DNA of 64,000 bases from Thiodiazotropha sp040791665. GTDB lineage: Bacteria > Pseudomonadota > Gammaproteobacteria > Chromatiales > Chromatiaceae. Position 1 is the first letter of the stretch; every line of letters begins with the position of its first letter. The notes under the pieces are model-generated. The model did not search any database. It had not been told where the DNA came from and saw nothing but the letters and a program-made list of their open reading frames with translations. The translations under genes and the position numbers were made by a program. The DNA lies in assembly GCA_040791665.1 (NCBI GenBank), contig JBFNNX010000026.1:62001-126000 (forward strand). Direction: 5' to 3'. Below, one piece after another: positions 34,051-42,920 of this stretch.

Positions 34051-36966
34051 TCACTCTCTGGACGTGGGTACAACACGAAGTGTTACAGATTTCCCACTTC
34101 TTACGACAGTCATCTCTGTCTCTTCACCAGCCCTCAATCCAGCCAGTGCGTTCATGAAGTCATGGATCGTCTCGATCTGAACACCGGCAAGCCCTACCAG
34201 GATATCGCCGTTTTGAATGCCTGCCGTCTCGGCTGGCGCACCTTTTACGGCGCCCTGCAGCTTGACGCCTTTGATCGCTTCGTCCTGACCATATGCGGGA
34301 ATCGTACCCAGATAGGCGCGAAGGTGCTTTCGAGAAAGGCTGCTCTTCCTACGCACAACTTCCAGATAGTCGGGTTCTGTTTCGGATCGCGCCAGGGAGT
34401 GGGTGATACCGGACATCAATTGCGTGATCTTTTGTATTCCCTGGTAGTTGAGCTGATCGGCAGTGTCCCTCGGAGAGGAGTAGTCCTCATGCGCACCTGT
34501 GAATGCGTTCAGGACCGGTACGCCCTTCATATAGAATGGGGTCGAATCCGTTGGTAGATAGGGATCGGCCTTGGTGGCAATGGCTAGACCCACGGGCACA
34601 TTCCGACGCTCTATCTCGCGGGACCATGTGTTGCTCGACCCCGTCCCTTGCAGATACAGCTTCTCCCGCAGATGTCCGATCATATCCATGTTGAGGTAGG
34701 CGCTAACCTTGCCGTTCAATATGCCGCCATCAGAAAACCGGTCGACGAAATGGGCTGAACCGAGGGTGCCAAGCTCTTCTCCCGACCATGCAGTGAAGAG
34801 AATGTCGCGTTTGCTTCCCAGTTTGCCTGACTTCTTCAAACCTGCGAGGTATTGGGCGCTCTCCAGCAAGGCAGCGACCCCGGATGCGTTGTCATCCGCA
34901 CCATAATGGATTTTACCGCGCTCATCCTCCCTCGCGAGGGAACCTGAAACCTCACCACGCCCAAGGTGGTCGAGATGGGCACCGAGTATGACAGGCGCCT
35001 TCCGCGAAGGTGTGTCGGCAGTCAGTCTGGCAACAACATTACGGCCCTGACGTTTTTCTCGGGTGATCGCCAGATTGGCTGAAAGCGCTATACCGGGTAT
35101 GGGGAATCCTTCAAACGGCTCCCCTTTGTCGAGATTATGTTGAAGTTGTGTCAGACTCCGATCGACGGCAGCCAGGATACGTGATGCCAGCTGATCGCTG
35201 ATAGAGATGGCTGCAAGGGAACTGCTTGCGCTTTTTGCATCCATCTCGAAGTCCACCAATTGTTGCTTTGCTTCGGCTCCGGGACCGGTAACGACAATCA
35301 GTCCTGACGCGCCTCGGCGTTTGGCAACAGAGGCCTTGTAGGCCAGATCGGAATAGTGAAGCAGATGGCGCCTCCAGTCCGGTGGCACCGATTCCGGTTG
35401 AAATCGAAATACCATGACCCATTTACCTTCCACATCCAGGTCACCATAGGAGTCGTAATCGGGTACTTTATCCAGCCCTGGCGCGTCAATGCCATAACCC
35501 GCAAAGACGATTTCCGAATGTGCGATGTGTCCACTGCGGCTGATCGCCAAGGGGAGCCAGTCTTGATGGAGCCGGATCGATTGCGCATTGTTCAATCCGG
35601 AGAATTCGAGCCTGTTTCCGTCGCCCAATGTAGCGCCGGCGGTAAATGAGAAGGTTTGAAAAAAATCTTCATCTCCAGCCGGTTCAAGTCCCAATTGGCG
35701 AAAAACAGAGGCGATATAGTTTGTTGCCAGCAATTCGCCTTCGCTTCCAGCGAGCCTGCCTTCCATTTCGTCGTTGCTGAGAAGCATGACATGTTGGCGC
35801 AGGTCATGACTGCTAATGGCGGCGGAAGTGTTCGTCAGATTGGCGGAGGGTAGGACACGCTTATTGCCTGTTTCATCCAGACCCAGCAGGCGGCGGGCTT
35901 CAGCATCGTTCCAATCGGCAAGAAAAATCTGACTGGTTTTGTCGGCACCGCGTTTCGATGTCCAAGAGAGTCGATCGCCATCCGGTGAGAACACGGGGAG
36001 TCCGTCAAAACCCATGCTATGAGTGACACGAACAGGTTCTCGTCGTCCTTGTGCATCCACCAAATCGAGTTCGAAATTGGCAAAACCCTCCTGGTTGGAG
36101 GCAAAGATCAAATAGTCGCCGCTGGGATGAAAGAAGGGTGCCCAGGACATTACGCCCGTATGGGTGAGTTGTCGCTCTTCACCGCTGGCAAGATCCATGA
36201 TGAATATTTCGGCTTGGCTGCCATCCTCGGAGAAACGGCGCCAGGTGATTTTACGGCCGTCGAAGCTGAAAAACGGACCGCCGTCATAACCCGGCGAATC
36301 GGTCAGTTGACGCACGTTAGAACCGTCGGCGTCCATTAGATAGAGATCCATCATGAACGATTTATCGTGTTCGAAGATCTTTCGTTCCGCCTCGCTCATC
36401 TCTTCCGAGTAAGCGCGTCTGTTGGAGGCAAAGACTATCTGCCGGCCATCGGGTGAATAGGCTGCTTCCGCATCATAGCCGATCGTGCGAGTCAGATTCT
36501 TACGCGTGCCTGTTGAGACTTCCTGTTCGTAGATGTCGAAATTCTGATCATAGTCCCAACTGTAGCGACGTTGTTTGCCGGATGCCCTGAAATCCAACTC
36601 CTGTTGCATCTTGCTGTGAGCATCGGGATCATCATGGGTGGAGGCATATAGAACCTTATCGTTGGAGGGGTGTATCCAGGCACAGGTGGTTTTTCCGTAA
36701 CCGGGGGATATCCGTTTCACATCGCCGTTTTCCATGTCCATCAGGTAGATCTGGTAAAACGGATTGGCGCCGTCACGCTCCGATTGAAAAATCATATGAC
36801 TGCCATCGGCACTGAAATAGCCTTCACCGGCCCGCCGACCCTCAAAGGTCAGCTGACGTATATTGGATAGCAGCCGCATTTCGGATTCCACTGGCGTTGC
36901 GGCATAGAGGGGAAACACGGTATAGACTGATAACAGATAGACTGCTGTGATCAGACCCTTCGACAT
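34051..36966 (-). CDS. Exported beta-propeller / M28 zinc peptidase with PA insert and C-terminal PDZ domain
   Basis: The 971-residue protein begins at ATG 36966 (AAGGAG site) with a signal peptide ending YAA. Residues about 35-380 are TolB/PD40-type propeller repeats (FSADGSHMIFQSERDG, YSPDGRQIVFASNRR). Then come a PA-domain region, and an M28 aminopeptidase domain with zinc ligands in GAHLDHLG, GADDNASGV and SGEELG. The last 90 residues are a PDZ domain (GAPAETAGIQNGDILVGL). It probably degrades peptides in the periplasm or outside the cell. It stands alone between two regions of unrelated function. Confidence 0.9.
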   Translation of the reverse strand: MSKGLITAVYLLSVYTVFPLYAATPVESEMRLLSNIRQLTFEGRRAGEGYFSADGSHMIFQSERDGANPFYQIYLMDMENGDVKRISPGYGKTTCAWIHPSNDKVLYASTHDDPDAHSKMQQELDFRASGKQRRYSWDYDQNFDIYEQEVSTGTRKNLTRTIGYDAEAAYSPDGRQIVFASNRRAYSEEMSEAERKIFEHDKSFMMDLYLMDADGSNVRQLTDSPGYDGGPFFSFDGRKITWRRFSEDGSQAEIFIMDLASGEERQLTHTGVMSWAPFFHPSGDYLIFASNQEGFANFELDLVDAQGRREPVRVTHSMGFDGLPVFSPDGDRLSWTSKRGADKTSQIFLADWNDAEARRLLGLDETGNKRVLPSANLTNTSAAISSHDLRQHVMLLSNDEMEGRLAGSEGELLATNYIASVFRQLGLEPAGDEDFFQTFSFTAGATLGDGNRLEFSGLNNAQSIRLHQDWLPLAISRSGHIAHSEIVFAGYGIDAPGLDKVPDYDSYGDLDVEGKWVMVFRFQPESVPPDWRRHLLHYSDLAYKASVAKRRGASGLIVVTGPGAEAKQQLVDFEMDAKSASSSLAAISISDQLASRILAAVDRSLTQLQHNLDKGEPFEGFPIPGIALSANLAITREKRQGRNVVARLTADTPSRKAPVILGAHLDHLGRGEVSGSLAREDERGKIHYGADDNASGVAALLESAQYLAGLKKSGKLGSKRDILFTAWSGEELGTLGSAHFVDRFSDGGILNGKVSAYLNMDMIGHLREKLYLQGTGSSNTWSREIERRNVPVGLAIATKADPYLPTDSTPFYMKGVPVLNAFTGAHEDYSSPRDTADQLNYQGIQKITQLMSGITHSLARSETEPDYLEVVRRKSSLSRKHLRAYLGTIPAYGQDEAIKGVKLQGAVKGAPAETAGIQNGDILVGLAGVQIETIHDFMNALAGLRAGEETEMTVVRSGKSVTLRVVPTSRE

Positions 36967-37147
36967 CACTGGACTCCTTACTCTTTTCCAAAATGCTGAA
37001 CAAAACCAATTTAACAGAAGCCGGCACATCAAGGAGCATACTCGGAGTGAGGTATTTTTTCACATACTAAGTATGCAACGCTTATCTATCGCTGTTCTGC
37101 AACGACACCCAAAATTACTCCATATAACACTATCAGGAGGCGAAGAA

Positions 37148-37828
37148 ATGGGTGATTACGCTCTGGGTGCAAAAGGATCGCGATTCAATCTGGGTAATTA
37201 TCAATTGCGACTCGATCCCGAAATCGAGGCGCAGATGAGGGCAGGTAGCCTTCCGCCACGCATCCAGCGCCTGATTCTTCAACCCAATTGGCGCAGCTTC
37301 GACCGGAATCTGCTTAACTTCATGCTATTGCAGGCACCTGCGACAACACCGTCTCCGAGTCAACCGGCACTGGGACCGGTGGCTCCCAGGCCAGGGCAGG
37401 TGGGTGATGTCATGCGTGCCGTGTGGCTACTCCCCGCAGTGCAGCAGGCGGCCAATCGACTCTTGCAAGATAGCCGGAGAAGATTGAGAAGAGAGTGGAA
37501 TCAAGGCGGTGTCGGCGACCAAGTCATGATGGTGACCGCTGCCGTCACCGTTGCAGGTACATCCCTTACCGCGCTCCTTGTCAATCCGCAAACGAGGGAT
37601 CTTGTGCTCGATTTTGTCAACGGTAGGGATCTACCTGTGCCTGGTATCCGGGGTTTGACAATACAGATGAGGGGGCGCGGTCGAGGTGCAGGACTAAGGA
37701 TGCGCAATATTGGAGGAACCGGACTGAGTATCCGTGGAGGCGCATCACATTCTGCGGCAACAGGGAACGTGGACTGGGACGTTGGAATGACTCTCGATCT
37801 CACTCAGTTGGTCCCGGCCTTGCGTTGA
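37148..37828 (+). CDS. Unknown protein with Pro-rich linker and Gly/Arg-rich C terminus
   Basis: I do not recognise this 226-residue protein. The start at 37148 is set by a strong AGGAGG site seven bases upstream. The N-terminal 65 residues (GDYALGAKGSRFNLGNYQL, PPRIQRLILQPNWRSF) are basic and structured, then a Pro/Ala-rich linker (about 68-90), a hydrophobic stretch (about 130-150, MMVTAAVTVAGTSLTALL), and a Gly/Arg-rich tail with GRGRGAGLRMRNIGGTG. No signal peptide is evident. It is monocistronic and ends in a perfect hairpin. Confidence 0.7.
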   Translation: MGDYALGAKGSRFNLGNYQLRLDPEIEAQMRAGSLPPRIQRLILQPNWRSFDRNLLNFMLLQAPATTPSPSQPALGPVAPRPGQVGDVMRAVWLLPAVQQAANRLLQDSRRRLRREWNQGGVGDQVMMVTAAVTVAGTSLTALLVNPQTRDLVLDFVNGRDLPVPGIRGLTIQMRGRGRGAGLRMRNIGGTGLSIRGGASHSAATGNVDWDVGMTLDLTQLVPALR

Positions 37829-37848
37829 TGCCCCCCGATGGGGGGCAT
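37828..37848. terminator. Perfect 9-bp hairpin between convergent genes
   Basis: ATGCCCCCC-GAT-GGGGGGCAT overlaps the stop of the unknown gene and precedes the 3' end of dsrE2. It has no T-run but is well placed as a bidirectional terminator. Confidence 0.6.
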
Positions 37849-37856
37849 TCCATGTT

Positions 37857-38462
37857 TCATATGAAAAGATTGACGTCGGCTTTCATCGCTCGTGGCAGAA
37901 AGCTGGCGGCTCCTACCCACTCTTCGATCTCGGGGATGAAATCCTCTTTACCGTAATCGAAGAGATCCACGGTCATTTGACAGGCGACCAATTTAACATC
38001 GGCCTCGACACACAATTCACGCAACTGTTCAATGCTGGCGATGCCTTTATTGTCCATGGTCTTTTTCATAAGACCGGTCGCCATCGATTCGAAACCCGGT
38101 ATAAGCGTCATAACCGAGGTCGGCATGGGCAGTGGTTTGCCCTTGATCCAGTTGGGTCCCTCGGGCAGTTTCATGGGCATGGCCGGGTTGCCAAGGGGTG
38201 TTACCTTGAGATCGAGATTCTGCTTCAGCAGATTCAAACCGTAAAAGGTAAAAAAGATCGAGACATCCCAACCCAGCGCAGCCGCTGTCGAGGCGAGGAT
38301 GAAGGGTGGATAGGCCATATCGAGGGTTCCCTTGGTGGCGATGATCGTCATCGAGGGGATATGCGCCGCCTCCCGTTCCGCCATCTTCTCGGCAAAGCGC
38401 CGATCAAACCAGCTGTCCAGATCTTTGGTCGGGATATCGATCAGTGATGCAGTATTGCTCAT
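37857..38462 (-). CDS. dsrE2: DsrE2-type sulfur carrier protein
   Basis: This 201-residue protein belongs to the DsrE/DsrF/DrsH-like family, probably membrane-associated (MTIIATKGTLDMAYPPFILASTAAALGWDVSIFFTFYG). The cysteines in ELCVEADVKLVACQMTVDLF are the likely sulfur-carrying residues. DsrE2 works with TusA and rhodanese in passing sulfane sulfur to cytoplasmic oxidation systems (Dsr or sHdr) in sulfur oxidizers. The start at 38462 follows an AGGAGG site. It is downstream of tusA by 20 bases, forming a two-gene operon. Confidence 0.88.
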   Translation of the reverse strand: MSNTASLIDIPTKDLDSWFDRRFAEKMAEREAAHIPSMTIIATKGTLDMAYPPFILASTAAALGWDVSIFFTFYGLNLLKQNLDLKVTPLGNPAMPMKLPEGPNWIKGKPLPMPTSVMTLIPGFESMATGLMKKTMDNKGIASIEQLRELCVEADVKLVACQMTVDLFDYGKEDFIPEIEEWVGAASFLPRAMKADVNLFI

Positions 38463-38482
38463 GATAGCCTCCTGTAGAGATG

Positions 38483-38713
38483 TCAAGCCTTGCGGATTCT
38501 GAAAAAGAAAGCATCCTCGAGCTGTTCGCTGGAGACCATCACATGACCGGTCTGACTGCAAAATGAATCCAGATCCTTTACTGAACCCGGGTCGGTAGCA
38601 GTGACTTCAAGGATATCTCCCGATGAGAGTGTGGCGATCGCTTTTTTGGTCTTTAGGATCGGCAGAGGACAGTTGAGGCCTCTTGCATCGAGGGTGTGTG
38701 TGTTTTCACTCAT
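38483..38713 (-). CDS. tusA: TusA-family sulfurtransferase
   Basis: The 76-residue protein has the diagnostic LDARGLNCPLPILKTK motif with the CPxP cysteine that carries a persulfide. In sulfur oxidizers TusA moves sulfane sulfur between rhodanese, DsrE proteins and the cytoplasmic oxidation system. It starts an operon with dsrE2. A TetR-type palindrome lies 43 bases upstream of the start, matching one before the adjacent regulator gene. Confidence 0.95.
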   Translation of the reverse strand: MSENTHTLDARGLNCPLPILKTKKAIATLSSGDILEVTATDPGSVKDLDSFCSQTGHVMVSSEQLEDAFFFRIRKA

Positions 38714-38755
38714 GGCATTGCTCCTTTACAACAAGTGGTCGACTAAAAAACAAGA

Positions 38756-38769
38756 TGACCGGTCGGTCA
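38756..38769. promoter_or_regulatory. TetR-type operator before tusA-dsrE2
   Basis: TGACCGGTCGGTCA shares 13 of 14 bases with the site at 39414-39427. It lies between the tusA start and the end of the TetR gene, where the tusA promoter should be. Confidence 0.8.
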
Positions 38770-38788
38770 AATTCAACGTAAAAAAATA

Positions 38789-39397
38789 TCAGTTGGTTTG
38801 CTTGTGCTCTATCCGTATGCTTTTGATGGCCGGGCCCAGCGATCTCACCACTTCCGGATCGTTACGTGTCTTGGCGAGAAGAATGACACCCTCCAGGTAA
38901 GCCAACATGGCGGTTGCGGTGGCTTCCGTGTCGAGAGGGGGGGTCTCGCCGTTCTCAACCGCCTCTTCCAGGGCCTCGTGAAAACGGGCGCTGGCCTTGG
39001 CGAAGATCGCATTCAACCTGGCCCGGATCACCTCGTCGCGGGTGCTGACCTCAAGTGCCAGATTGCCAAACAGGCAGCCGGGCATGCGACCTTCAATGTT
39101 CTTTGCCGCCTTCTGCCAGAAATAGACCGCATCCACCATATAATCGAGTCGTTCGAGGGGTGGAAGGGCCTCGTCAAAAGCCTCGGCGACGAAGCCGTGC
39201 GCCCACTCGTTCGCCATGCTGTCGATGACCGCCATGGCCAGGTCACGCTTGGAGGGGAAGAAGTGGTAGAAGCTCCCTTTCTGTACCTTGGCCAGAGTGC
39301 AGATCTCTTTGATACCCACATCCGCATAGCTGCGGCCATGAAACAGGTCACGGGCGGTGGCCAGGATACGTTCTTTGGTGTCAGGGGCGATGCTCAT
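38789..39397 (-). CDS. TetR/AcrR-family transcriptional regulator
   Basis: The 202-residue repressor has an N-terminal helix-turn-helix (about residues 25-50: IKEICTLAKVQKGSFYHFFPSKRDL) and an all-helical ligand domain of the YxaF/LmrA-like C-terminal type. It is transcribed toward tusA-dsrE2. Near-identical palindromes stand before its own gene and before tusA, so autoregulation and control of the sulfur-carrier operon are strongly suggested. The effector is unknown; a cysteine in PGCLFGN may allow redox or sulfur sensing, but this is speculation. Confidence 0.93.
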   Translation of the reverse strand: MSIAPDTKERILATARDLFHGRSYADVGIKEICTLAKVQKGSFYHFFPSKRDLAMAVIDSMANEWAHGFVAEAFDEALPPLERLDYMVDAVYFWQKAAKNIEGRMPGCLFGNLALEVSTRDEVIRARLNAIFAKASARFHEALEEAVENGETPPLDTEATATAMLAYLEGVILLAKTRNDPEVVRSLGPAIKSIRIEHKQTN

Positions 39398-39413
39398 GTC
39401 CGCTAAGTATATT

Positions 39414-39427
39414 AGACCGGTCGGTCA
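39414..39427. promoter_or_regulatory. TetR-type operator before the tetR gene
   Basis: AGACCGGTCGGTCA, 17 bases upstream of the regulator start, matches the tusA site in 13 of 14 bases and contains the same GACCGGTCGGTC core. Confidence 0.8.
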
Positions 39428-39631
39428 AGTCAAGCCTTTTGTTGATCTATACGCCATCGAACATCTGATTCGCCCCCATCGCATTTGCATCACAAGCCGC
39501 GAAAAGCCTGGCTCAATTTATGGTTATCCATAACTATTCTGCTTTAGGATCCGATTAATCGGAACTTTTCAGTCATCATCATTTCGAATTGGTAAATTCA
39601 TCAGACAATAGAGATCAGCGGCCTGCTTGGT

Positions 39632-40012
39632 ATGCACGCATTCACTCAAAAAATTGTGTTGGCACTACTGGTTCTGTCGCTGAACCTGGTTCCATTCCGG
39701 GGTGCTTTCGCTGGATTTGTCCAACCAAGCGATAAAGGGCAGTCTCATGAAGGAGTGGCTCATCACGCACACGCTTCGGGAGCTATTGCCGGAAACATGA
39801 CTGGTGACAGTTGCCACAGTGGGCAATTGAGCGATGATGGGTGTTGTAGCAGTGATGCCTGTTCCGATAGCCACTGCGTATCTGCAACCTATCTTGTCCC
39901 GCCACATTTGATCGATCTCTCCGTTACCGTAAGTGTCGTTCAAGCTATCCTCGTTGACCAGTCGCTGCTACAGCAGACTGTTTCACCTCCCTTCAGACCG
40001 CCGCGTCTTTGA
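39632..40012 (+). CDS. Small exported His/Cys-rich protein of a copper locus (CopL-like)
   Basis: The 126-residue product has a signal peptide ending AFA and a middle section rich in His, Cys and Asp (SHEGVAHHAHASG, GDSCHSGQ, DDGCCSSDACSDSHC). Such short metal-binding proteins often precede copA in copper-resistance operons. It lies 109 bases before the copA remnant and runs in the same direction. The role is inferred from composition and neighbours; sequence homology is weak. Confidence 0.6.
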   Translation: MHAFTQKIVLALLVLSLNLVPFRGAFAGFVQPSDKGQSHEGVAHHAHASGAIAGNMTGDSCHSGQLSDDGCCSSDACSDSHCVSATYLVPPHLIDLSVTVSVVQAILVDQSLLQQTVSPPFRPPRL

Positions 40013-40121
40013 TTCCACTGCATTCTGACGCTGCATTTAGCAGTGTCTTGTCGATAAAAATCGAAAACGGTTAATGCAAAACAACGTTTGATTGTCGTTG
40101 AACGCAGAGGAACGAATTCCG

Positions 40122-40729
40122 ATGAGAAAGTATTACGATTCGTTGTTGAATGAGGGTGTCGATTTAGCCCGCTGTAGGTTTGTCACCGGCCTGTCGTTGG
40201 GTGGTGCGGCATTGGGTTTGCAGCCGTTCGGGCTACTGGGAGGCCCAGGGGGCGAACGGGCGGTCACGACACTGCAGGGTAGGGTATTTAACCTGACCGT
40301 TTCTCAAACTGCGGTAAATTTTACCGGCAGTGCACGCGTCGCCACGACAGTGAACGGTACATTGCCGGCACCGACCTTACGCTGGCGTGGCGGTAGCTAT
40401 TGGTATCACAGCCACTCCGGTTTTCAGGAACAAACCGGCCTCTACGGCACGATCGTTATCGATCCCAAAGAGTCCGAGTCTTCCAGCTATGACCGGGACT
40501 ATGTGATGGTTCTTTCGGATTGGACAGATGAAGATCCCAACGGTGTTTATGCGAAGTTGAAAAAGCTGAGCCACGACAACAACAATGAACGCACCCATGG
40601 GGGTCTGATGCGTGACTCGGAGCAGAAGGGATTGAGCGCCACCTGGAACGAGCGAAAGATGTGGAGCCGGATGCGCATGAGCCAGCGTGATCTCTCCGAT
40701 GTCACAGGATCTACTATACCTAATCTAGA
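40122..40729 (+). pseudogene. copA: Multicopper oxidase CopA, decayed by internal and C-terminal deletions
   Basis: The frame starts like CopA, with an RFVTGLSLGGAALGLQ export signal, but the twin arginine is broken (ARCRF). After PAPTLRWR the chain jumps to GGSYWYHSHSGFQEQTG, so about 50 residues are missing in frame, including the first copper-binding HWHG motif. Homology continues to RDLSDVTGST and then ends. The following frame carries the last codons of CopB. The remaining part cannot bind a full copper set, so the oxidase is inactive. Confidence 0.82.
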
Positions 40730-40855
40730 GAATTCGCGCCCTACACAGACGTCAACTGGTCGAAGCGCTTCGGTGATACTGCTGATTTCGCCAGGGAGGA
40801 GGGTGAGGATATCAGCGATCTGCAGTGGCTGGCCGGTGTGCGCATCTGGTTCTGA
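40730..40855 (+). pseudogene. copB: C-terminal remnant of outer-membrane copper protein CopB
   Basis: In a frame different from the copA remnant, the codons read EFAPYTDVNWSKRFGDTADF and continue to a barrel-type C terminus AGVRIWF before TGA. This is the end of CopB, which normally follows copA. A single deletion apparently removed the 3' half of copA and nearly all of copB, joining them near 40712-40730. Confidence 0.72.
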
Positions 40856-40867
40856 GAGGTATTGAGA

Positions 40868-41371
40868 GTGAAAAGAGAACAGTTATTATCATTGCTTATA
40901 CCCATTGGCCTTGTTATTTCTGCCTGTGACAAACCGCAGAGCGTCCCACCCAACCGGACCGTTGCTGATTCTCAAATCAGATCGATGCCCGTCGGCCGCT
41001 GGTATGACAGACAACAGGTGGCAAGGGGAAGCGAGCTCTATCAACAGTTTTGCGCGGAATGCCATAAACCCGATGCATCCGGTACACTCAACTGGCAGCA
41101 GCTTGATGCCAATGGCAACTACCCGCCACCTCCGCTGAACGGTACGGCGCATACCTGGCACCATCCACTTTCAGTATTGAGAAGAACAGTGAAGTTCGGT
41201 GGTATACCGCTGGGCGGTACCATGCCGGGATTTGGTGAAAAGCTGAAACCGCAGCAGATCGATGACATATTGGCCTGGGTACAGTCAAACTGGTCCGATG
41301 AGATCTATGCAATCTGGTATGAGCGGGATCAGCAGGCCGGGACAATGTTACCGCCACGGAAAAAAGGGTGA
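40868..41371 (+). CDS. Monoheme cytochrome c lipoprotein of the copper locus
   Basis: The 167-residue protein (GTG 40868; a TTG two codons earlier is also possible) has a lipoprotein signal ending VISAC and one heme site CAECH, with the axial methionine probably in GTMPGFGEKL. It is a class I cytochrome c. Genes of this kind often follow copA-copB, next to DUF411 proteins. Because copAB are destroyed here, the gene is a survivor of that operon. Its ribosome site GAGAGG lies within the copB remnant. Confidence 0.85.
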   Translation: MKREQLLSLLIPIGLVISACDKPQSVPPNRTVADSQIRSMPVGRWYDRQQVARGSELYQQFCAECHKPDASGTLNWQQLDANGNYPPPPLNGTAHTWHHPLSVLRRTVKFGGIPLGGTMPGFGEKLKPQQIDDILAWVQSNWSDEIYAIWYERDQQAGTMLPPRKKG

Positions 41372-41402
41372 CACCACTGAGAATTGTTTAACGAGGACAA
41401 TC

Positions 41403-41891
41403 ATGATCAGACTAGAGACCAGTAAATCGTATAGGAATGGATATCGTGCAAGTATAATTTGCCATCCCTTCAAATCACTCCTTTTTCTGTTGGCAGCTCT
41501 GACGCTATCACCTCACTCCTTCGCAGCCGATGTCATCGTCTACAAAAGCCCGACCTGCGGCTGTTGCAATGATTGGGTGACACATCTGCAACAGAATGGT
41601 TTTTCCGTGCAAGTGCATGACAGAAGAAATATGCAGTTGGTGAAGCGTACACTGAATGTCCCGCAAGGACTTCAATCCTGTCACACAGCTGTTGTGGGCG
41701 ACTATGTTGTCGAGGGTCATGTGCCGGCCAAGGAGATCGTGCGTCTATTGAGAGAGAAGCCAGCGGTCGAGGGGATCAGTGTCCCCGGTATGCCGATGGG
41801 CTCACCCGGCATGGAAGGCCCGAGGAAGGATAATTATGATGTGCTTATCTATGACGGAAAGGGTAAGACTGAAGTCTATTCCCGCTACTGA
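41403..41891 (+). CDS. DUF411 exported metal-binding protein
   Basis: The 162-residue protein has an N-terminal hydrophobic signal or anchor (about residues 24-41) and a thioredoxin-like DUF411 domain beginning VIVYKSPTCGCCNDWV, whose CGCC motif is a likely copper site. The family is common in copper-resistance clusters. It lies 31 bases after the cytochrome gene with a GAGGAC ribosome site and is intact. Confidence 0.88.
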   Translation: MIRLETSKSYRNGYRASIICHPFKSLLFLLAALTLSPHSFAADVIVYKSPTCGCCNDWVTHLQQNGFSVQVHDRRNMQLVKRTLNVPQGLQSCHTAVVGDYVVEGHVPAKEIVRLLREKPAVEGISVPGMPMGSPGMEGPRKDNYDVLIYDGKGKTEVYSRY

Positions 41892-41902
41892 GTAGAGGGT
41901 TA

Positions 41903-42346
41903 ATGGAGCAGACTATGCACACAACGCCTGTAAGGATAATCTTCATACTTTGTTTAAGTGCCTTTGCTGTTTCAATCACTGCCCATACGCCACCCGAAGA
42001 CGCGCGGGTGTTTTTTATCGGTTTAACCGATGGGGCTGTGGTGAGCACTCCCTTGAAGGTGAAGTTCGGTATTGAAGGGTTCGGTATCGTTCCCGCCGGT
42101 ACAAAGGATAAACGCCGTCATACGGCAGGTCATCACCATCTGTTGCTTGATCTGAAACAACTGCCTGATCTGGACCAGCCGATCCCAAGGGATGACCATC
42201 ATATCCACTTTGACCGGGGAGAGACGGAGGCCGTATTGGGCTTGTCACCCGGCCGGCACACCTTGCAACTCCTGTTGGGTGATGAAACACATGAACCCCA
42301 TGACCCCCCCCTGATATCGGAGAAAATAACGATTACCGTCGAGTGA
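41903..42346 (+). CDS. DUF4399 exported protein
   Basis: The 147-residue product has a signal peptide (to about residue 31) and a DUF4399-type beta domain with a striking histidine run (HTAGHHHLLLDL, DDHHIHFDRGETE). These histidines suggest metal binding. It is the last gene of the copper locus, 11 bases after the DUF411 gene. An ATG at 41915 with a GGAG site is an alternative start. Biochemical role unknown. Confidence 0.8.
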   Translation: MEQTMHTTPVRIIFILCLSAFAVSITAHTPPEDARVFFIGLTDGAVVSTPLKVKFGIEGFGIVPAGTKDKRRHTAGHHHLLLDLKQLPDLDQPIPRDDHHIHFDRGETEAVLGLSPGRHTLQLLLGDETHEPHDPPLISEKITITVE

Positions 42347-42378
42347 TCCGGTTCAATATACAGCCGGTCAGCGGCAGG

Positions 42379-42407
42379 GTTGAAAAAAGAATCGGCCATC
42401 CCTATCT
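42379..42407 (+). promoter_or_regulatory. Heat-shock (sigma32-type) promoter before the hsp20 pair
   Basis: A -35 GTTGAAA and a -10 CCCTATCT are spaced by 14 bases, one mismatch each from the sigma32 consensus (CTTGAAA, CCCCATnT). Transcription would start about 45 bases before the first Hsp20 ATG. Confidence 0.6.
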
Positions 42408-42457
42408 AATAGGCAACGTAACGATTTATTGCATATCAGTGCAAGGAGATGAGTCTA

Positions 42458-42901
42458 ATGTTGCCAAGAATACACGGCTTCGATTCAGGCCTGTTCAATG
42501 AATTCAGGCGTCTGGAACAGGAGATGGATCAGCTTTTCGGTGCGGGGTTCTGGCCGAATACGATGCAATCTGTTGTCAACGATAACTATCCGCCAATCAA
42601 CGTCGGCGTCACGCCTGAACAGGTTGATATCTATCTGTTTGCGGCTGGCGTGAACTCTGAGAATCTGGACATCTCTATCAATGATAATCGCCTGTCTATC
42701 AAAGGCGAGCGACACGTTGAGCGGGATGACGAACGGAACTGTTTCCGAAAAGAGCGTTATGACGGCGCCTTTCATAAGGTAGTTGCACTGCCCGATGATG
42801 TGGACGCTGACAAGGTTGAAGCACGCTACGACAACGGTGTTCTGCATATTGTCATCCAACGTCGAGAGTCTTCCAAACCACGACAGATCACTGTTCAGTA
42901 A
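42458..42901 (+). CDS. Hsp20/alpha-crystallin small heat shock protein (first of pair)
   Basis: The 147-residue chaperone has an N-terminal segment (LFNEFRRLEQEMDQLFG) and an alpha-crystallin domain ending in the GVLHIVIQRRE strand. It binds unfolding proteins without ATP. The start at 42458 is chosen over the ATG nine bases earlier because AAGGAG then has proper spacing. It is followed 19 bases later by a second, different Hsp20; paired paralogs may form mixed oligomers. Confidence 0.92.
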   Translation: MLPRIHGFDSGLFNEFRRLEQEMDQLFGAGFWPNTMQSVVNDNYPPINVGVTPEQVDIYLFAAGVNSENLDISINDNRLSIKGERHVERDDERNCFRKERYDGAFHKVVALPDDVDADKVEARYDNGVLHIVIQRRESSKPRQITVQ

Positions 42902-42920
42902 TTGGCAGGAGGTAGAGGTA

